64,000 nucleotides of DNA, from NCBI GenBank assembly GCA_918807975.1, contig OU964932.1, forward strand, positions 3,534,001-3,598,000, in the 5' to 3' direction. This DNA comes from Aplidium turbinatum. Taxonomy: Eukaryota; Chordata; Ascidiacea; Aplousobranchia; Polyclinidae. The translations under genes and the position numbers were made by a program. Positions 12,695 through 25,149 of the stretch are shown here, piece after piece; the first letter of the stretch is position 1, and each line of letters opens with the position of its first letter. The notes beneath the pieces are model-generated. The model ran no database searches. It had not been told where the DNA came from and saw nothing but the letters and a program-made list of their open reading frames with translations.

Positions 12695-13934
12695 CAGTGG
12701 CGTAGCCAGAAAAAAATTTGGGGGAGGGGGGCCAAATATTTGATGAATTGAAGAGAACGATAAAATGTTTGATTTAAGACATCGTTCCCGACAATTTTCA
12801 CCAAATCAAACGTCATATAAAAACCGTTATGGTCTACTTAACCTAGCTGGCATCTTACGTCATGGAAATTGCTAGAAAATGTCCAAATATTGCACCATCG
12901 TTCGTAAGACCTTATGAAATATTGCATCAGCCGCTTTGAACACCTGTTTGAATGACTTCATAATTGTCTTTCATTATTGCGTCACAGTACTGCGTACGTG
13001 AGTTTGAGATATTGCAAATCATTCTGGTTATTCTTAAAATTGTTTGTTGGAAGTCAGTTGCATATTTAACTGTTTGCTTGGTGCTTACTAGCTGGACAAA
13101 TTTTCCGTCTTTTATCTAAGTAATCTGTTCTGTAGTGACAAGTTTTAGTGGTGTACGGCGTTACATCCAATTTCGACAGCCAGGTGGCTAATTTTACAGA
13201 AATACAAATTTGAATAGACGTTTCGAAGGAGTGTTTCTTTTTCGGTCATTACATGCAGACGAACGGATTCGGGAATCTTACGTTACAATTTTCCCACGAA
13301 GAGATTATGGTTTACCGCTGTGACCAGACATAGCCACCTGATGTGCAGTGGCGCATCCTGGTTGGTTAAGCAAGGGAAGCAATAAAGCTGGTGGGGGTTA
13401 GAGCGTGCCGAAGGCACGCGTATTCTAGGGGGGTCCGGGGGCATGCTCCCCCGGAAAATTTTTGCAAAATTACACTTAAATAATGGATTATAACGCTTTC
13501 TGGAAACACTTTCAGGGTAATATTTGTATAAAACTTATTAGCAGATAAACAGCTATTAACTTATTAAAGGTAGCTCTTATCTACACACAAACGGGCAAAA
13601 ACTGCGGCTAAAATTAGAGAACACAAAAAACTCAGCTACACAAAAACCCTACAGAGTAAGCGATTCTGAAATTGCTTCCACAGATTAGTTAAAAGAAGCG
13701 TAGGCTAAATCGCGTAAACTTTGCGCGATTTACGATTTGCAAAATTTATTGGTGTCTTTCTGTGTGTCTAAAACAAGTCCTGGGGGGTGTTAATAGCCAA
13801 ATGTCTTGGAAAACAATATAAATTTATACAAATTATATTATATTTTCAACAAAGGGTTCAACTTCGGAATCCAAACTTTGAAAATTTGGGGGGGGGGGCC
13901 ATGGCCCCGTTCGCCCCCCTGGCTACGCCTATGC
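12695..13934. mobile_element. CAGTGGCGTAGCCA-ended non-autonomous DNA transposon
   Basis: The left end CAGTGGCGTAGCCAG at 12695 pairs with the right end CTGGCTACGCC near 13931. Both ends sit on G-rich/C-rich tracts typical of the family. The flanks CTTAGACC and GCTAGACC are compatible with an imperfect 8-bp duplication (hAT-like). A second partial end, CAGTGGCGCATCCTGG at about 13344 with a GTGCCGAAGGCACG hairpin, suggests a nested relative. No transposase was seen. Confidence 0.6.
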
Positions 13935-14027
13935 GGCTAGACCCCCCTGTCAACGCCCCTGGTAGTAGCCTAGGTCTACATTCAATTTTGTCTGAAAATA
14001 GATGACTTAATTGCAACAATCAGTCAA

Positions 14028-14090
14028 CCGTATCTATCGCTGTCAATTCTTGCTACAAATCGGCTGCCGAGAAACATATTGTTGATTGGA
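14028..14090 (+). repeat. Fragment of the hammerhead-bearing repeat family
   Basis: TATCGCTGTCAATTCTTGCT and GGCTGCCGAGAAACATATT match, almost base for base, the sequence that follows the hammerhead cleavage site in the minus-strand copy at 59880-60000. The copy here begins within a few bases of that predicted cleavage point. Confidence 0.6.
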
Positions 14091-15388
14091 TGGTCTGAAT
14101 GGCTAGCGTGGAAGCTACACCGTTATGGTTAGCGAATCGCAACTGCTCGCTGTGCTAGTGAGTGCTCAGCCTTGTGCTGATAGCCGGGAAGAATGCCCCT
14201 TTCTTCACAATAGCAGTCAATAAAGTACTTTTAGTACAAAATGTACGAATAAAATGAGCGATTGTTCAATCAAAACAATACGGTAACCAAAACGTTCAAA
14301 AACTGTGTTTTTTCACTACTGCGATTTCAGTTCGTGAAGTGCTTTGGTTTCCACATCACGCTTCATTGGTTGACTGCAGGGATTGGTCTATTAAAAAAAG
14401 GAGTGACGCACAGGGTTTGTGATAGTAAAAAACACGCTTGAATGAACACAGAAAAAAATACTTCAAAATAACAACTTAGCAATCAAAGATGCGGCGCTGT
14501 AGAGCTTTTTTCTGGTTACAGGTTATTCTAAAAATAGTTTGGGTTCCTAAAATCATCTCAAATCCAACAGTATACCCTGGACAACTCTGTGCTTGTCTAT
14601 AAACACGATCTTCACTGTCTATAATCATGCAAAACCATCAAGTTTAAGGTTTACCAAATTTTTGTATGCCCTTCGCTCTCTCCTTCGTGCAAACACTACT
14701 CTTCATGTAATGAAAGGAACGTGATCGAATTTTTGTTCATCAGGTGGCGCGGTTTTGTTTGGGCGTTGACCAGATGTTATCGCGATTCGTTGAAGCCTAG
14801 TACGGGTACGACTGTATTGTTGGTAGCCACTAGCGAGAAATGTTCATATGTGGTAATGACACTGGATACCGTAGCCTGTTATGTTTGCTGCTAAAACAGC
14901 CGGCTATGGCTGTCACTGTTAAATTATGCGCTCAGTACTTTATATAAATGCAGGATTAGTTTATTGAGAGAAACGGTTAGGATGTAGTCTAAACAATGAT
15001 GTAAAATCTCAGATAGGCCAAAGCTTATTGTTATACTGTAGCCCAATATTTTAATTTGGGACAACCAGTTCAGTTTTTTAAAACTGTTTATTTTGCAAAA
15101 ACGTAGTGGCTTTACAACAAGTGTACTGAAAAAATTGACAAGACCGTATAATACTATTGTTATTGTAAATTTATTGCCTGATGATAAATATCGGAATCAC
15201 TTTGATGATAATGTCACTAATTACTTTGTTTTTATTGTTTATTTTAATTTCTACTACACTACAGACAAGTTTTGGTGTAAGTTAGATTGTGGAGTGGCAT
15301 CTCAGTTAGTTCTGAATATGATAAAGGCTCCTATAAGTTGTGATTAGGCAGCTGTGGTTAAGTAGGCCTAATGGCCTATATGTGCTGC

Positions 15389-16225
15389 CAGTGGCATAGC
15401 CAAGGGGGTTGGGGGTTTCAACCCCCCTTTGGCACACATGTGACGTCACGATATTGAGAATGGTGCTTTCAGTCTCTTTATGTCTCTATAACAAAGTTTG
15501 CCTAATTTTAAACAAAACTGCATTAAAAGAGCGAGTTTTGCCAATACCAAGTAATCAAATATAATATCTCAGTCAGGAATTAGAAACAAGAAAACATAGA
15601 GACTTACCGTTCAATTCAATTCAATTTATTTTTTGCTGCTGGCGCAAACATGTACAAAACGGCAAAGTAAACATACAAATTTGACACCAACAAAAGGGAA
15701 AGATGGCAAAACCCAAAAGTTTAAAATATACATCGATAAAACAGTGTTACCACCATCTTAAAATTGCACAGCCACCAAACCTAGAAGCGAAATAGAAAAA
15801 AAAAAACTTTATTTTTTGGGAAAATAGTTCTACAATTACAATTAACACTTACAAGTGCAAGGGCGATTAAACTTTTTAACACAAAGAAAAAATCCAAAAG
15901 GTGACAAGTTTCCTGAACTTTCGCTTTGTGAGTCATCAAAATCATTTAAAAAAAAAGTGATGCTATAAGAGAACCGTAGCTTTATTTTCGAAAAATGCTG
16001 AAGAAAACATGATCTTGTCCTTTTGCTATGCCACCGGACAGCACCATTTTATAGGAATATTCATACCCACATTTTTGGTTGAAAATGCTCTCAGAATGCA
16101 CCAAATTCAAAGTAATTTTTTCAAAAATTTTGGAGGGAGGCCCCCCAGACCCCCCGCCACTGCGTGTCGTCTTAGGTGCCGCCCGTCAAAACCCCTCCCT
16201 TTCAATATTCCTGGCTACACCACTG
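15389..16225. mobile_element. CAGTGGC-family MITE carrying a nested insertion
   Basis: The left end CAGTGGCATAGCCAAGG and right end CCTGGCTACACCACTG form terminal inverted repeats. The interior matches the copy at 26048-26534 in reverse orientation (for example GGTGTATTTTGAGAGCATTTTC there against GAAAATGCTCTCAGAATG here). This copy is longer because roughly 15605-15900 is extra and includes the dispersed repeat listed at 15617. The flanks TGTGCTGC and ATTGCTGC match at 6 of 8 positions. Confidence 0.7.
15617..15712. repeat. Dispersed repeat nested in MITE, copy 1
   Basis: TGCTGGCGCAAACATGT, CAAAGTAAACATACAAATTT and the following AACAAAAGGGAAAGATGGCAA match 47605-47712 (GCTGGCGCGAACATATGT, CAAAGTAAACACACAAATTT) in the same orientation. 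The preceding AATTCAATTCAATTTATTTT looks like a reversed retroelement tail. The class is uncertain. Confidence 0.6.
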
Positions 16226-16856
16226 ATTGCTGCTGTTTAAAGGCAGTAGCCTAGTGATCTGACGCTGGGGAGGGTAACACCCTTTGGTCAACGTTGCCTT
16301 ACATGCGAGAGTGGGAGCTCCCGTTGGGTTACTCAGCAAAGGCAAGTTGACCCTTGTATTCTACCAGAAACAACTTAGGTTTGTGGTACCGAAATAGAGC
16401 AAAATCCCGAAAGAGGATTAAGCTGTTTTGTGTCACTCTGATATGTGTTCATTAGTAAACATAAAATGAAAATGTTTAACAGGTAGATAAAATAATTTCC
16501 TGTATTTTTCTAATGACTGTAAAGTAGGCTTCCATAAAATGTCAGAAATCAAGCTTTATTTCTGACGTTAATATGATTCTGTTGTGTGCTATTTTGCTGT
16601 AGTTTTTATTCATTTCAGCCGCCATTATAAAGTTAGTCATACTGAGAACATTTAGTTTTTCATTATAAAGTTAGTCATATTGAAACGACAGAAATAAAGC
16701 TGATTATCTTTTTTAACATCTTGTGCAGCCTAATTTGCAGTTACCAGAAGAACGCAACAAGTTATTTTATTCTTTAATGTCTGTTTGTTCTTGTGTTAAA
16801 AGGTTTAAGTTAAATGTTGTTTGGTTTATCAGTGTGCTATTTACAACAAACATAAA

Positions 16857-19800
16857 ATGCCTAAGTGTCCTAAATGCCAGAAAGAAGTTTATTTTGGTGA
16901 GTAGGCCTACCTATATGTTTTAAATTATATAATGCACCTTTATTCAGAGAGACTAGAGTACAAGTCTCTACCCTGGTCAAAAATACTATGACATCATAGA
17001 TTAAAATCCACTAAAAATAAGGGGTGAAGTGTGTGAATAGCGCCTTCACAACTTTACCGTTGTTTTGCTATTTTCTAACCCCAGTCCCTGATGGTTAGGG
17101 TTTAGGGTGAGAAAATTACGAAGGAACGTGAAGCAGTGAAAGCATAAAACAGCTTTTGTTTGGTTGAATGTTATTCACACACTTCACCCTATATTTCTTG
17201 GTTGGTTTCAATTTATGGCATCATAGTATTTTGGACCCAGGCGAAGGCTTGTACACCCGCTCCCTTTATAGCAAGGGTTTCAAACAAGCGGCCTGTGAGA
17301 AATTTTGGTGCAGCCAATAGTGCATTTTTAAACTTTTAAATAATTAGCCTACAGTAGCCTGTGACATATTTTTTCTGTAGATTTAGAAAGATGAAATGCC
17401 CTCTAAAATTGCTCAAAAAATCTGAAAATCCCCATCAAGCTTCACATAACTTTTAAGCACTACTGTCGCACCATTTTATTGTTTGTGAGAAACTCAAATT
17501 ATTACATCACAATCACATTGCCTATATTCACTTATTGTGTGATTATTGTAATAGTAACCTTGGTATTTGCTGAGGTCAGTTCTTCAAGGGTTAATTTTTT
17601 CGCGCTTTTGAAAGTTGATTGCTAAATTTTTACTTTCCAGGTGCGTTGCTTCGTTTGCATTCTTTTGTATTTTTTCTTTTTTGTTTATGTTTTTTGGGTT
17701 CGTACCGCGTTTTTGTATCTATATATTTGTTTTTAATACCTTTTCTTGCGATTTCTTGATGTGTTCTTACTACGGTACCTTTTTTATTGCGTTTTAACTG
17801 TGTTATTTTGTGTATTGACTTCTTATTGTGTAAGCCTATTGTTGCCCTCAGGTTAATTTGCAAGTGGTCATTTGGCCTCAGAGCAATTTAACTTTGAGTC
17901 CCTTGCATTATAGCATATCAATTATCAATGTTTAACCGATACCTTAAAAGAAGCAGGTGAAAACGTTTTATAGAAGAATGAGATGATTTAATGAAGACTT
18001 GTTAATATGGCCAAGCTTGTACCCACCTATCTGATTGTTTTGAAAGTTTTATCGCAATGCTCATCATATGTATATATTCGATATTTAGCTGAAAAGGTTC
18101 AGTCCCTGGGCAAAGACTGGCACCGGCCCTGTCTCCGATGTGTCAAGTGCAACAAGACACTGAGCAGTGGAGCTCATGCAGAGGTAACGTGGCATAAGAA
18201 AAAGTAATTTCTGCAACAACTGCAAACAATATGTCAAGTCTACAGATGTTACATGATAGTGTTTGAATTTGTGTCAGTGCTTTAGTGGATCTAGTGTGCT
18301 ATCTCAGATTGTCTTCAAATACTTATTTGTGACTTCAGTGGCAACCACTTTTTTCAGGATATTTTGCCCTAAGTGCGACTTGTCATACAAAAACTATAAT
18401 TATCTGAATTACAAGACAAAGTTTGCTAAATATGATCAACCCAACATTATCATTATTTTTATTAAACAATAAATACTATTAATATTACAAATTTAAGTGC
18501 TCAATGCCAAGCAGAGCGAATTACATCAAATATAGTTATTACTCTCTAACACCTCTACAGCCTGTTTCACCCCAAAAGGAGGATCATCAGAAGGTCCTTA
18601 TTCAAATAGAATTCAAAATATAAAATATTCAAATAGAATATTATTTTTATTATGTGTAGCTTTGAGCTGTTTCATTCTGAAGAATTCTAAATTAAACTAA
18701 GATAGTATAAGGATTCCCTGCAGCAATAATTGTGCAGTTGAAAAAAGCTACAAACTTTAGGAAATAATGTCTAATGGAGGAGTGAACACCTTTGTGTTAT
18801 GCACCAGTGCAATGTCCGCCCTATTTGCTCAGTGATTAAGCAGTTAGCACCCAACTCAAGTTCAAATGGCACTGGTTCAGTTCTAGGGCTGTGCACTTGA
18901 GCAATGCATTTCAGCATTGCTCTTCATTCAGTGGCACCTAGTGGATGGAATAATTCTCTGGCAACAACATTTCAACAATCAGAAACTTCACTCTGTCAAT
19001 CTCGGTAACCGGCCCTGCGTCAAGAGCCTCTACAAATATGCGAAACTACCAGGAATAACCTATCAAGGCTTTGTCAGTCCGAGGATAAAGATTCAAAATC
19101 AAACCAATGTTGTTGAATTTAAATGCTAAATGTTACGCTTTTTAACGTATTTCACCTTTGATTTGTAGCACCAGGGGAAGCCATACTGCCACAAGCCTTG
19201 CTATGCTGCAGAGTTTGGGCCAGGAGGTAGGTAGTCAATAGTCATCACAGTTAGATCAACCTGGTGTTTTATGAGTTATCTCTGGATCAACAACAATTTG
19301 CTTCATTTTTGAAAGTATCATTTGGTTCTTGTTTACTTCACAAATGTAGATACAAACAACCCGTTTTAGCTTGATGTGTGTCATTGTTTTATGCGATTCT
19401 TTTTCGCCCAATAAAGGAGTCCACATAAAACAATAACACTTACTCCAACACCATTCGTCATAGCACATTACTAGGGAACCGTGTTCCGAAAGTTATTGCA
19501 ATTCGCCATTACCACAGTGAACTCGCAGCATCAGGCTAAATCAGGTTGTTTGTATCCACATTTGTGAAGTAAGCAACGATCATGCTGCTAAAAGTGAAAC
19601 TCAATCTATTGCATGACTCTTGTTTGTCCACCTAATAGAGCTCTATAAACAGACATAACTCAGCAACAACACTACATTTAACATTATAAAAAACAAAAAG
19701 CGAACGTTTTCGGCTAGTCATACAGCCCTTTTCAAGCCTATAAGAAAATACATATTAAAAGAAATGCTAAAGAATCATATAGTATCACAGCAAAAATATC

Positions 19801-22189
19801 GTCAAATCTAAACATTTGAGAAACTGCCTTGCTCACACAACAGGATTACTGAAAATTACACAGCACAACGGGTCAAGTATTTGAGAAGTAAAAAATTAAT
19901 TAATTGTTCAGAAAAGGAATCAGGCAGAATTGCGCAAAATTGACAGAAGCACAACACGAGATCTAGTGACACAAACAAAGCAAATGCGAGAAGCACAAGA
20001 CGTGATAATTCAATCAAAAACTGTGAAAAGATAAGAAGCTCCGCCAGCAAATAATTGCCTGTTGAGCCCTGGGTTTAAAGATTTGATGATCAATGCCTCG
20101 TGAATCTTAGTGTCGAACTCGGACAAACACTTACGAACAATTTTGAAGGACTGCAATGACGGTTTATTGTTAGAGCACGATTGGCAGTTTCTAATATGCT
20201 TTTCTAATATTCTATAATGCTCTAACAATAAACCCTCATTGCAGTCCTTCAAAATTGTTCGTAAGTGTTTGTCCGAGTTCGACACCAAGATTCACGAGGC
20301 ATTGATCATCAAATCTTTAAACCCAGGGCTCAACAGGCAATTATTTGCTGGCGGAGCTTCTTATCTTTTAACAGTTTTTGATTGAATTATCACGTCTTGT
20401 GCTTCTCGCATTTGCTTTGTTTGTGTCACTATCTCGTGTTGTGCTTCTGTCAATTTTACGCAATTCTGCCTGATTCCTTTTCTGAACAATTAATTAATTT
20501 TTTACTTCTCAAATACTTGACCCGTTGTGCTGTGTAATTTTCAGTTGTCCTTTTGTGTGAGCAAGGCAGTTTCTCAAATGTTTAGATTTGACGATATTTT
20601 TGCTGTGATACTATATGATTCTTTAGCATTTCTTTTAATATGTATTTTCTTATAGGCTTGAAAAGGGCTGTATGACTAGCCGAAAACGTTCGCTTTTTGT
20701 TTTTTTATAATGTTAAATGTAGTGTTGTTGCTGAGTTATGTCTGTTTATGGTTTAAAAGAGTTACCTCTCTACCCAAATTGTATAATAGAGCTCTGCACT
20801 TTCCATGAGGTTTTAATGCTATCGAACGCACAGTTTTTTCTAATGATGACTTAATGTTTTCAAACAAACATAACATGTTATTTTTCCAAACCAATTGTTC
20901 GTTGAATCGATTTGTTCACTTTCACCCAACTTTCACCACGCAAATTCCCAACGCCTTGTCCAAATTTCCCCAAACGAGTGATTTTCTTTACTCGAAAACA
21001 CACGACACAATCCTTAATGATCAAGAAGCATAGCTGTAATTTGGATATACTGTAAATGCATTTATCTTTAAAAGGGAAAAAAATCTTCACTTGCTTGAAA
21101 CACCAAAAGTCATTCTTAAATTTTTCTTAATTGTATTTGTATTTTCTTACAGACTATCAGACTTTCCTAAATTGTATAGGAACCTTTAATTAATTGTCAA
21201 AAGCACTAGGTAAAATGTTTGTGGCACGATTCATGATGCAATACCAACTAGCCCAGCCTCATGGGTGATACACGTGTCTATCGCTGAGGATTCGTGTTGC
21301 AGTGCTGCCGAAAAAACTTCCTAAATTGTTGACAAAATTCACTATTGGCAACACTGGCTTAATCCTCACACACAGGAAAACTAATGAATATTGATATATC
21401 AACCAGTTCTGCTTGAGTTAATTGTTCTTTTAGAATTTAGAGTATGTTTGTGCAGTAGTGACGACCGTTCCTGTTACAACTGCAAACAGCAGATATTTCG
21501 TTGGTAACCAACCCTTATGTAAACATTTAAGTTCATTGATTTAACATAAAAGCTTAGCTAAGAAAAAGATTGGATTTAAAACTTTTATTTACTTGATCAT
21601 TGATGGCTTTAAACTGAATGGGGAAATTTGTGTGTTGGCTTAGTAACATCTTTTGGCATTGGATTGTCAAATGTCATGTGTGTTGACTTAATTGAAAGGT
21701 ACGTTTTTTCTGTCTTGTCCAATTTCTTCTCTCTAAAAGCTTTCAGTCTTTGAGCAAATACCACTCAGTGATGGTATTTTTCAATTCCAATTGTGCGGTC
21801 ATGCACAACCTACAAGTGAAATTGCGCTTTTTATTTAACGAAAATCTCATTTTTGCATTGATTCAACACCACAACTCGAGATAGAGGATACGTACCGTAT
21901 GGAAGAAGCGTGACTTGATCGATAAAGGGATTACCTTTTGCGCGCTTTATGTGATTATGGTCGCCATATTTGGATAGCGTTATCCACCTCCAGATGTAAA
22001 AGTAACGCGAAACTAACATCGTTCCACACCGGCTTACCAGTCCTCTTAAGTTGTTTATTTTATGTTTCAAGTATTTGTGAAAGGTGGATGTTGAAAAATA
22101 TTGAGCTTTAACAATCCAAGGTGTATGAAACTATCTTTTTATTTCTAGGTTTTGGTCGTGGTGGCACAGAGAGTTACCAGTACAAGTAG
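16857..22189 (+). CDS. CRIP1: Cysteine-rich LIM protein, CRIP family (four exons)
   Basis: Coding exons are 16857-16896, 18089-18183, 19169-19226 and 22149-22189. Every junction is GT/AG (for example G|GTGAGT after exon 1 and G|GTAGGT after exon 3), and the phases join into 77 codons plus TAG, the usual length of CRIP1. The protein starts [15 protein letters not shown] and has one LIM domain: zinc ligands C4, C7, H25, C28 for the first finger and C31, C34, C52, C56 for the second. The family's glycine-rich tail [13 protein letters not shown] follows. CRIP proteins are small LIM-only adaptors, found in cytoplasm and nucleus and linked to cytoskeleton or transcription complexes; the exact role here is inferred from the family. 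Intron 2 carries a tRNA-derived SINE and intron 3 a 1.1-kb palindrome of Penelope-like sequence, which explains a 5-kb span for 234 coding bases. CRIP1 versus a related single-LIM paralogue cannot be separated from this window. Confidence 0.95.
16957..17254. mobile_element. Foldback-type MITE just downstream of CRIP exon 1
   Basis: The ends GTACAAGTCTCTACCCTGG and CCAGGCGAAGGCTTGTAC are inverted copies. The pairing continues inward (ATACTATGACATCA against GGCATCATAGTATT; GGTGAAGTGTGTGAATA against TATTCACACACTTCACC). The whole 300 bp can fold into one hairpin. It lies in CRIP intron 1. Confidence 0.65.
18815..19106 (+). mobile_element. tRNA-derived SINE in CRIP intron 2
   Basis: The head has an A-box-like TTTGCTCAGTGATTAAGC followed by a B box GGTTCAGTTCT (18874-18884), as in polymerase III promoters. 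The body contains CAAATATGCGAAACTACC and the copy ends AGTCCGAGGATAAAGATTC, shared with the fragment at 56223-56275. It lies in the sense orientation between CRIP exons 2 and 3. Confidence 0.65.
19463..19552 (-). repeat. Dispersed repeat, inverted partner of 27580-27664
   Basis: The minus strand reads GCTGCGAGTTCACTGTGGTA then ATGGCGAATTGCA, and TTTCGGAACACGGTT. The plus strand at 27580-27664 reads GCTGCGAGTTCGCTGTGGTA, ATGGCGAATTGCA and TTTCGGAACACAGTT. The two copies are highly similar; the class is not determined. Confidence 0.65.
19640..20757. mobile_element. 1.1-kb palindrome of Penelope-like element 3' ends
   Basis: The left arm (about 19640-20172) is the reverse complement of the right arm (about 20215-20757) over more than 500 bp, with a short spacer. 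Each arm encodes the C-terminal part of a Penelope-type GIY-YIG nuclease: an H-x-x-NC-x-x-C segment, [33 protein letters not shown] and a final G-x-S-x-L-x-x-VF. After that comes a terminus with GGGCTGTATGACTAGCC then GAAAACG. The right arm reads on plus, the left on minus. Arm identity is very high, so the duplication or its homogenisation is recent. It lies in CRIP intron 3. Confidence 0.8.
21239..21284 (+). ncRNA. Decayed hammerhead ribozyme
   Basis: This aligns with the hammerheads at 35603 and 59944: stem II and loop GCCCAGCCTCATGGGT are kept, and so is CACGTGTCTATCGC around the cleavage site. However, the core CTGATGA has become CCAACTA and GAAA has become GATA. Both are essential, so this copy should be inactive. 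Confidence 0.6.
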
Positions 22190-22315
22190 TTGGGTACACG
22201 TCAGTAATCTACATTTCCTCGTAGTGTTGTACATATATTAGTCCTTCCTCAAAACGTATCATATGTTGCTGCTTTGCGCGACAACGACTACGAACAAAAC
22301 TTGATTACACTAAAC

Positions 22316-22770
22316 CAGGGGTCACCAAATTACGGCCCGCGGGCCGTAATCGACCCGCAAACTGATTTCATCCGGCCCGCCACGTGCTGCGGAAATAACA
22401 GCTGCACTACAACTTTCTGTAAAGGACTGACGTTGCTGTTAATGATTTTTCCATATTGTTTCTTCTTATGTTTCTTTTATCATTAGGCCACCACAAATGG
22501 GGACAGCCTAATCCAAATTTGGAAAGATGTAATGTTTTTTCAAGAGCACGATGCAATGTAGTGTATCACAGCAGGGGATAACTTTTCCAGCAACCTTTTG
22601 ATTTTCATCACAACTTTGCTATTCCACCGCTGACTTTGTTATTTATTGTGCTCAATTCAAGTCAATGGAGATTCTAAATAGTTGTATATCTTTTCGCAAT
22701 TTGCATCCGGCCCGCAGCTGTTAATCTCGCAGCAATCCGGCCCTCAGAGAAAAAAGTTTGGCGACCCCTG
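22316..22770. mobile_element. Non-autonomous hAT element with 8-bp duplication
   Basis: The terminal inverted repeats are CAGGGGTCACCAAA and TTTGGCGACCCCTG. Both sides carry the exact direct repeat CACTAAAC (22308-22315 and 22771-22778), the 8-bp target duplication of hAT transposons. The 455-bp interior has no transposase. It lies about 130 bp past the CRIP stop codon, so it may sit in or near the 3' UTR. Confidence 0.85.
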
Positions 22771-22778
22771 CACTAAAC

Positions 22779-24170
22779 AATTATTGAACTTTGTGTTTTA
22801 ATCACCCAAGGTGTAAGCTGCATCAGTACGATGAAATACATTCTTCCCAAAGCACCATGCATTGTACCAAGTTGCTGCTTTGCATTATCAGCCTGCAATT
22901 CAGCTATTTTCACATCGATTCAATCGATGTAAAAAATGAGTGCTTTGCAGGCTGGATTGATGTTGTTTATTGCAGTAGGCTTTGTCAGTACGCATCAGAA
23001 CAAAAGCCACATTTGTCACCCAGTTTCCGTTCGCCCACAATATCGCATCAGTTTGCTATCATGGTTATTTTAAACATACTCAATCAATCAATGTTTTATT
23101 TGTCAGTAACAGGAACATACTCATCGTAATTGAAACGTCAGCCTAACATTTAACCTCGCAATGCACTGCACACCCGCTTACAAACTGAATGTTCTGCTTT
23201 TACGGGTCATCATGTTCGTTTGACGTCAGGTTGAATATCTTCTGAATTTTTAAGTGTGACTTATTTACACGTTGTTGTGATGTAATAGGTAAAACCAGCG
23301 ACGAACAAAGACATGAATGAAGTGAATATTTGTGATGTTAGAATTTCCATGGTGTGTAACTGAAGTTCTTTTGAAAACTATTACCTCCGAAATGCTTAAT
23401 TTCAAAAGTTTTATTTGTCATTTTAGAATGATTTTTTTTTTGGTCTTCCCTGGCAGGAAAACTCTTTATTTTTAGTTTTTTACATTGATTAATCGTTGAA
23501 TCAATGTAACATGACGGATTTTGTTGTTTGGGATACAAACATTTACCTGAATAAAACAAACGTTAATTATGTGCTTTCTGTGTTGTACGCTACTTATTAT
23601 GTATAAAATTATTGTTTTAGGTTGCCCACAAAGGTGGGCCACGTATTTGTTTGTTTCATTGAGGGAGGTTCCCATTTTAATGAATTAAATGATCGGCTCT
23701 CTTGCGCCGTATGTAGCTATAATTCGTAGATGCATCTGCTGCTTGTATATTTCTAAGCAATCGTGAACCAAACAATACATTTGCTGCAAACATTCCAGTC
23801 ATTTTGTGTTGTACAGTTGTGTATCTTCAATCATAAGCCATTATAGTTTGAGAAAACGTGGAACGACATACCACATAGAAGCCGAATGTGAGAGCTAGAT
23901 CAAGCAAAGAAACTTGTTGTAAGCTGCAACAGAAACAGACCATCACCGCTGACCAATAATAGCCTAATACAAACTGGTTTTGAAAAGCATCGACTTCCAG
24001 TGGGATACTAATGCCTTGTGTATCCCGTTATCATGTGTGTTATGAAACTGGTTGTTAGATACACAGTATACACATTACACATGTTAAAACATCATGTTCC
24101 AAGTGGAGTTTACCACAGCCAAAATACTTAACGCCCATTTTTCGAAAAGGTTAAACGTAGGCCAGCTGTT
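22779..24170. other. No identifiable feature
   Basis: Unassigned AT-rich sequence; the open frames here are under 115 codons and match no family I know. Confidence 0.4.
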
Positions 24171-24171
24171 C

Positions 24172-24360
24172 ACAGGGGGGGGGGGGGGTTCAGATGGTAC
24201 TTTTGGACCGGGGATGAATTCAAGATCCCGGCAACTTTAAGAGATCACCTCGTATTCTTTGAATATAGTGAGTTCGTCTTAGAAATGTCTCAATTTGGAG
24301 CCCTAGGATCTCATTGATACCGGGCCCAAATTATCACCTTAACGGCTCTGTTGCTGCGCG
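24172..24360. repeat. Dispersed repeat, copy 2
   Basis: Diverged copy of the repeat at 2788-3000, in the same orientation. It is preceded by a run of 14 G, a hard tract for assembly. Confidence 0.6.
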
Positions 24361-25087
24361 ATTGGTCTATCTGGGATGCGTGACGTCGACAACACGCAAC
24401 TAAACAAACAGGATTTTGCACACGCTCGTCAGGAAGAATAGTATCGTGTGCAAAGATAATGTCATTTGTTGCTCTTCATTTCTCATTGTGACACCAGACA
24501 TCACGGCGATGAAAATAAACATTTACTTTTTGTGTAAAATTGAAGGCTAATCCCTTCCACCTTGTGTTAGTCGCTGTAGCGATACAACCACAACCCAGTT
24601 TTATTTTCGACCAATGATAAGTCAATCAAGCGAAACATTGCTGGAGACCGAAATTATTTACCGAGTACAAGAATTTGGCATGGTCGCGACACCTTGAAAA
24701 ATATTATTGACTGAGTTTCAATGACACAACTTTCAAAGATGTCTTCTAGTTTAGTTTTAGAACAGTAGAATATAGAGCACGCAAGTATACGCCATACATG
24801 GAAGTATCCAAATCGCGCGTACATTCAAAGCAAATTCTTATCTGAAGACTCTGGGCATTGTCACAGAAGTGACAGAATGTCAGTTGTCGACGGCTCAGTC
24901 GAATGACCATGATACAAAGCAGGCGACGATGCGCGGGACTCAACAATGCAGCGAAATATTTCGAAGGTAAATAGTTCATGAACGTGATACAGATCGTTGC
25001 GTGTTTCTCGATGCTTTTAGTTAGTTAGGTACGGTAGTTACTGTCACGAAGTGAAATTTATTGTAGTTTATAAACATTTGCAGATTC

Positions 25088-25126
25088 CTGATGAGGGCTT
25101 AAGTTAAGCCGAAAACGTTATGATGT
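25088..25126 (+). ncRNA. Hammerhead-type core at a Penelope-like terminus
   Basis: CTGATGA (25088-25094) is followed by a strong stem II, GGGCTTAA/TTAAGCC, and GAAA (25111-25114), then ACGTTATG. This is the conserved hammerhead order as found at Penelope-like element ends. Stems I and III are short or imperfect, so activity is uncertain. Confidence 0.55.
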
Positions 25127-25149
25127 TGAACTATTTGTAAATATGTAAT

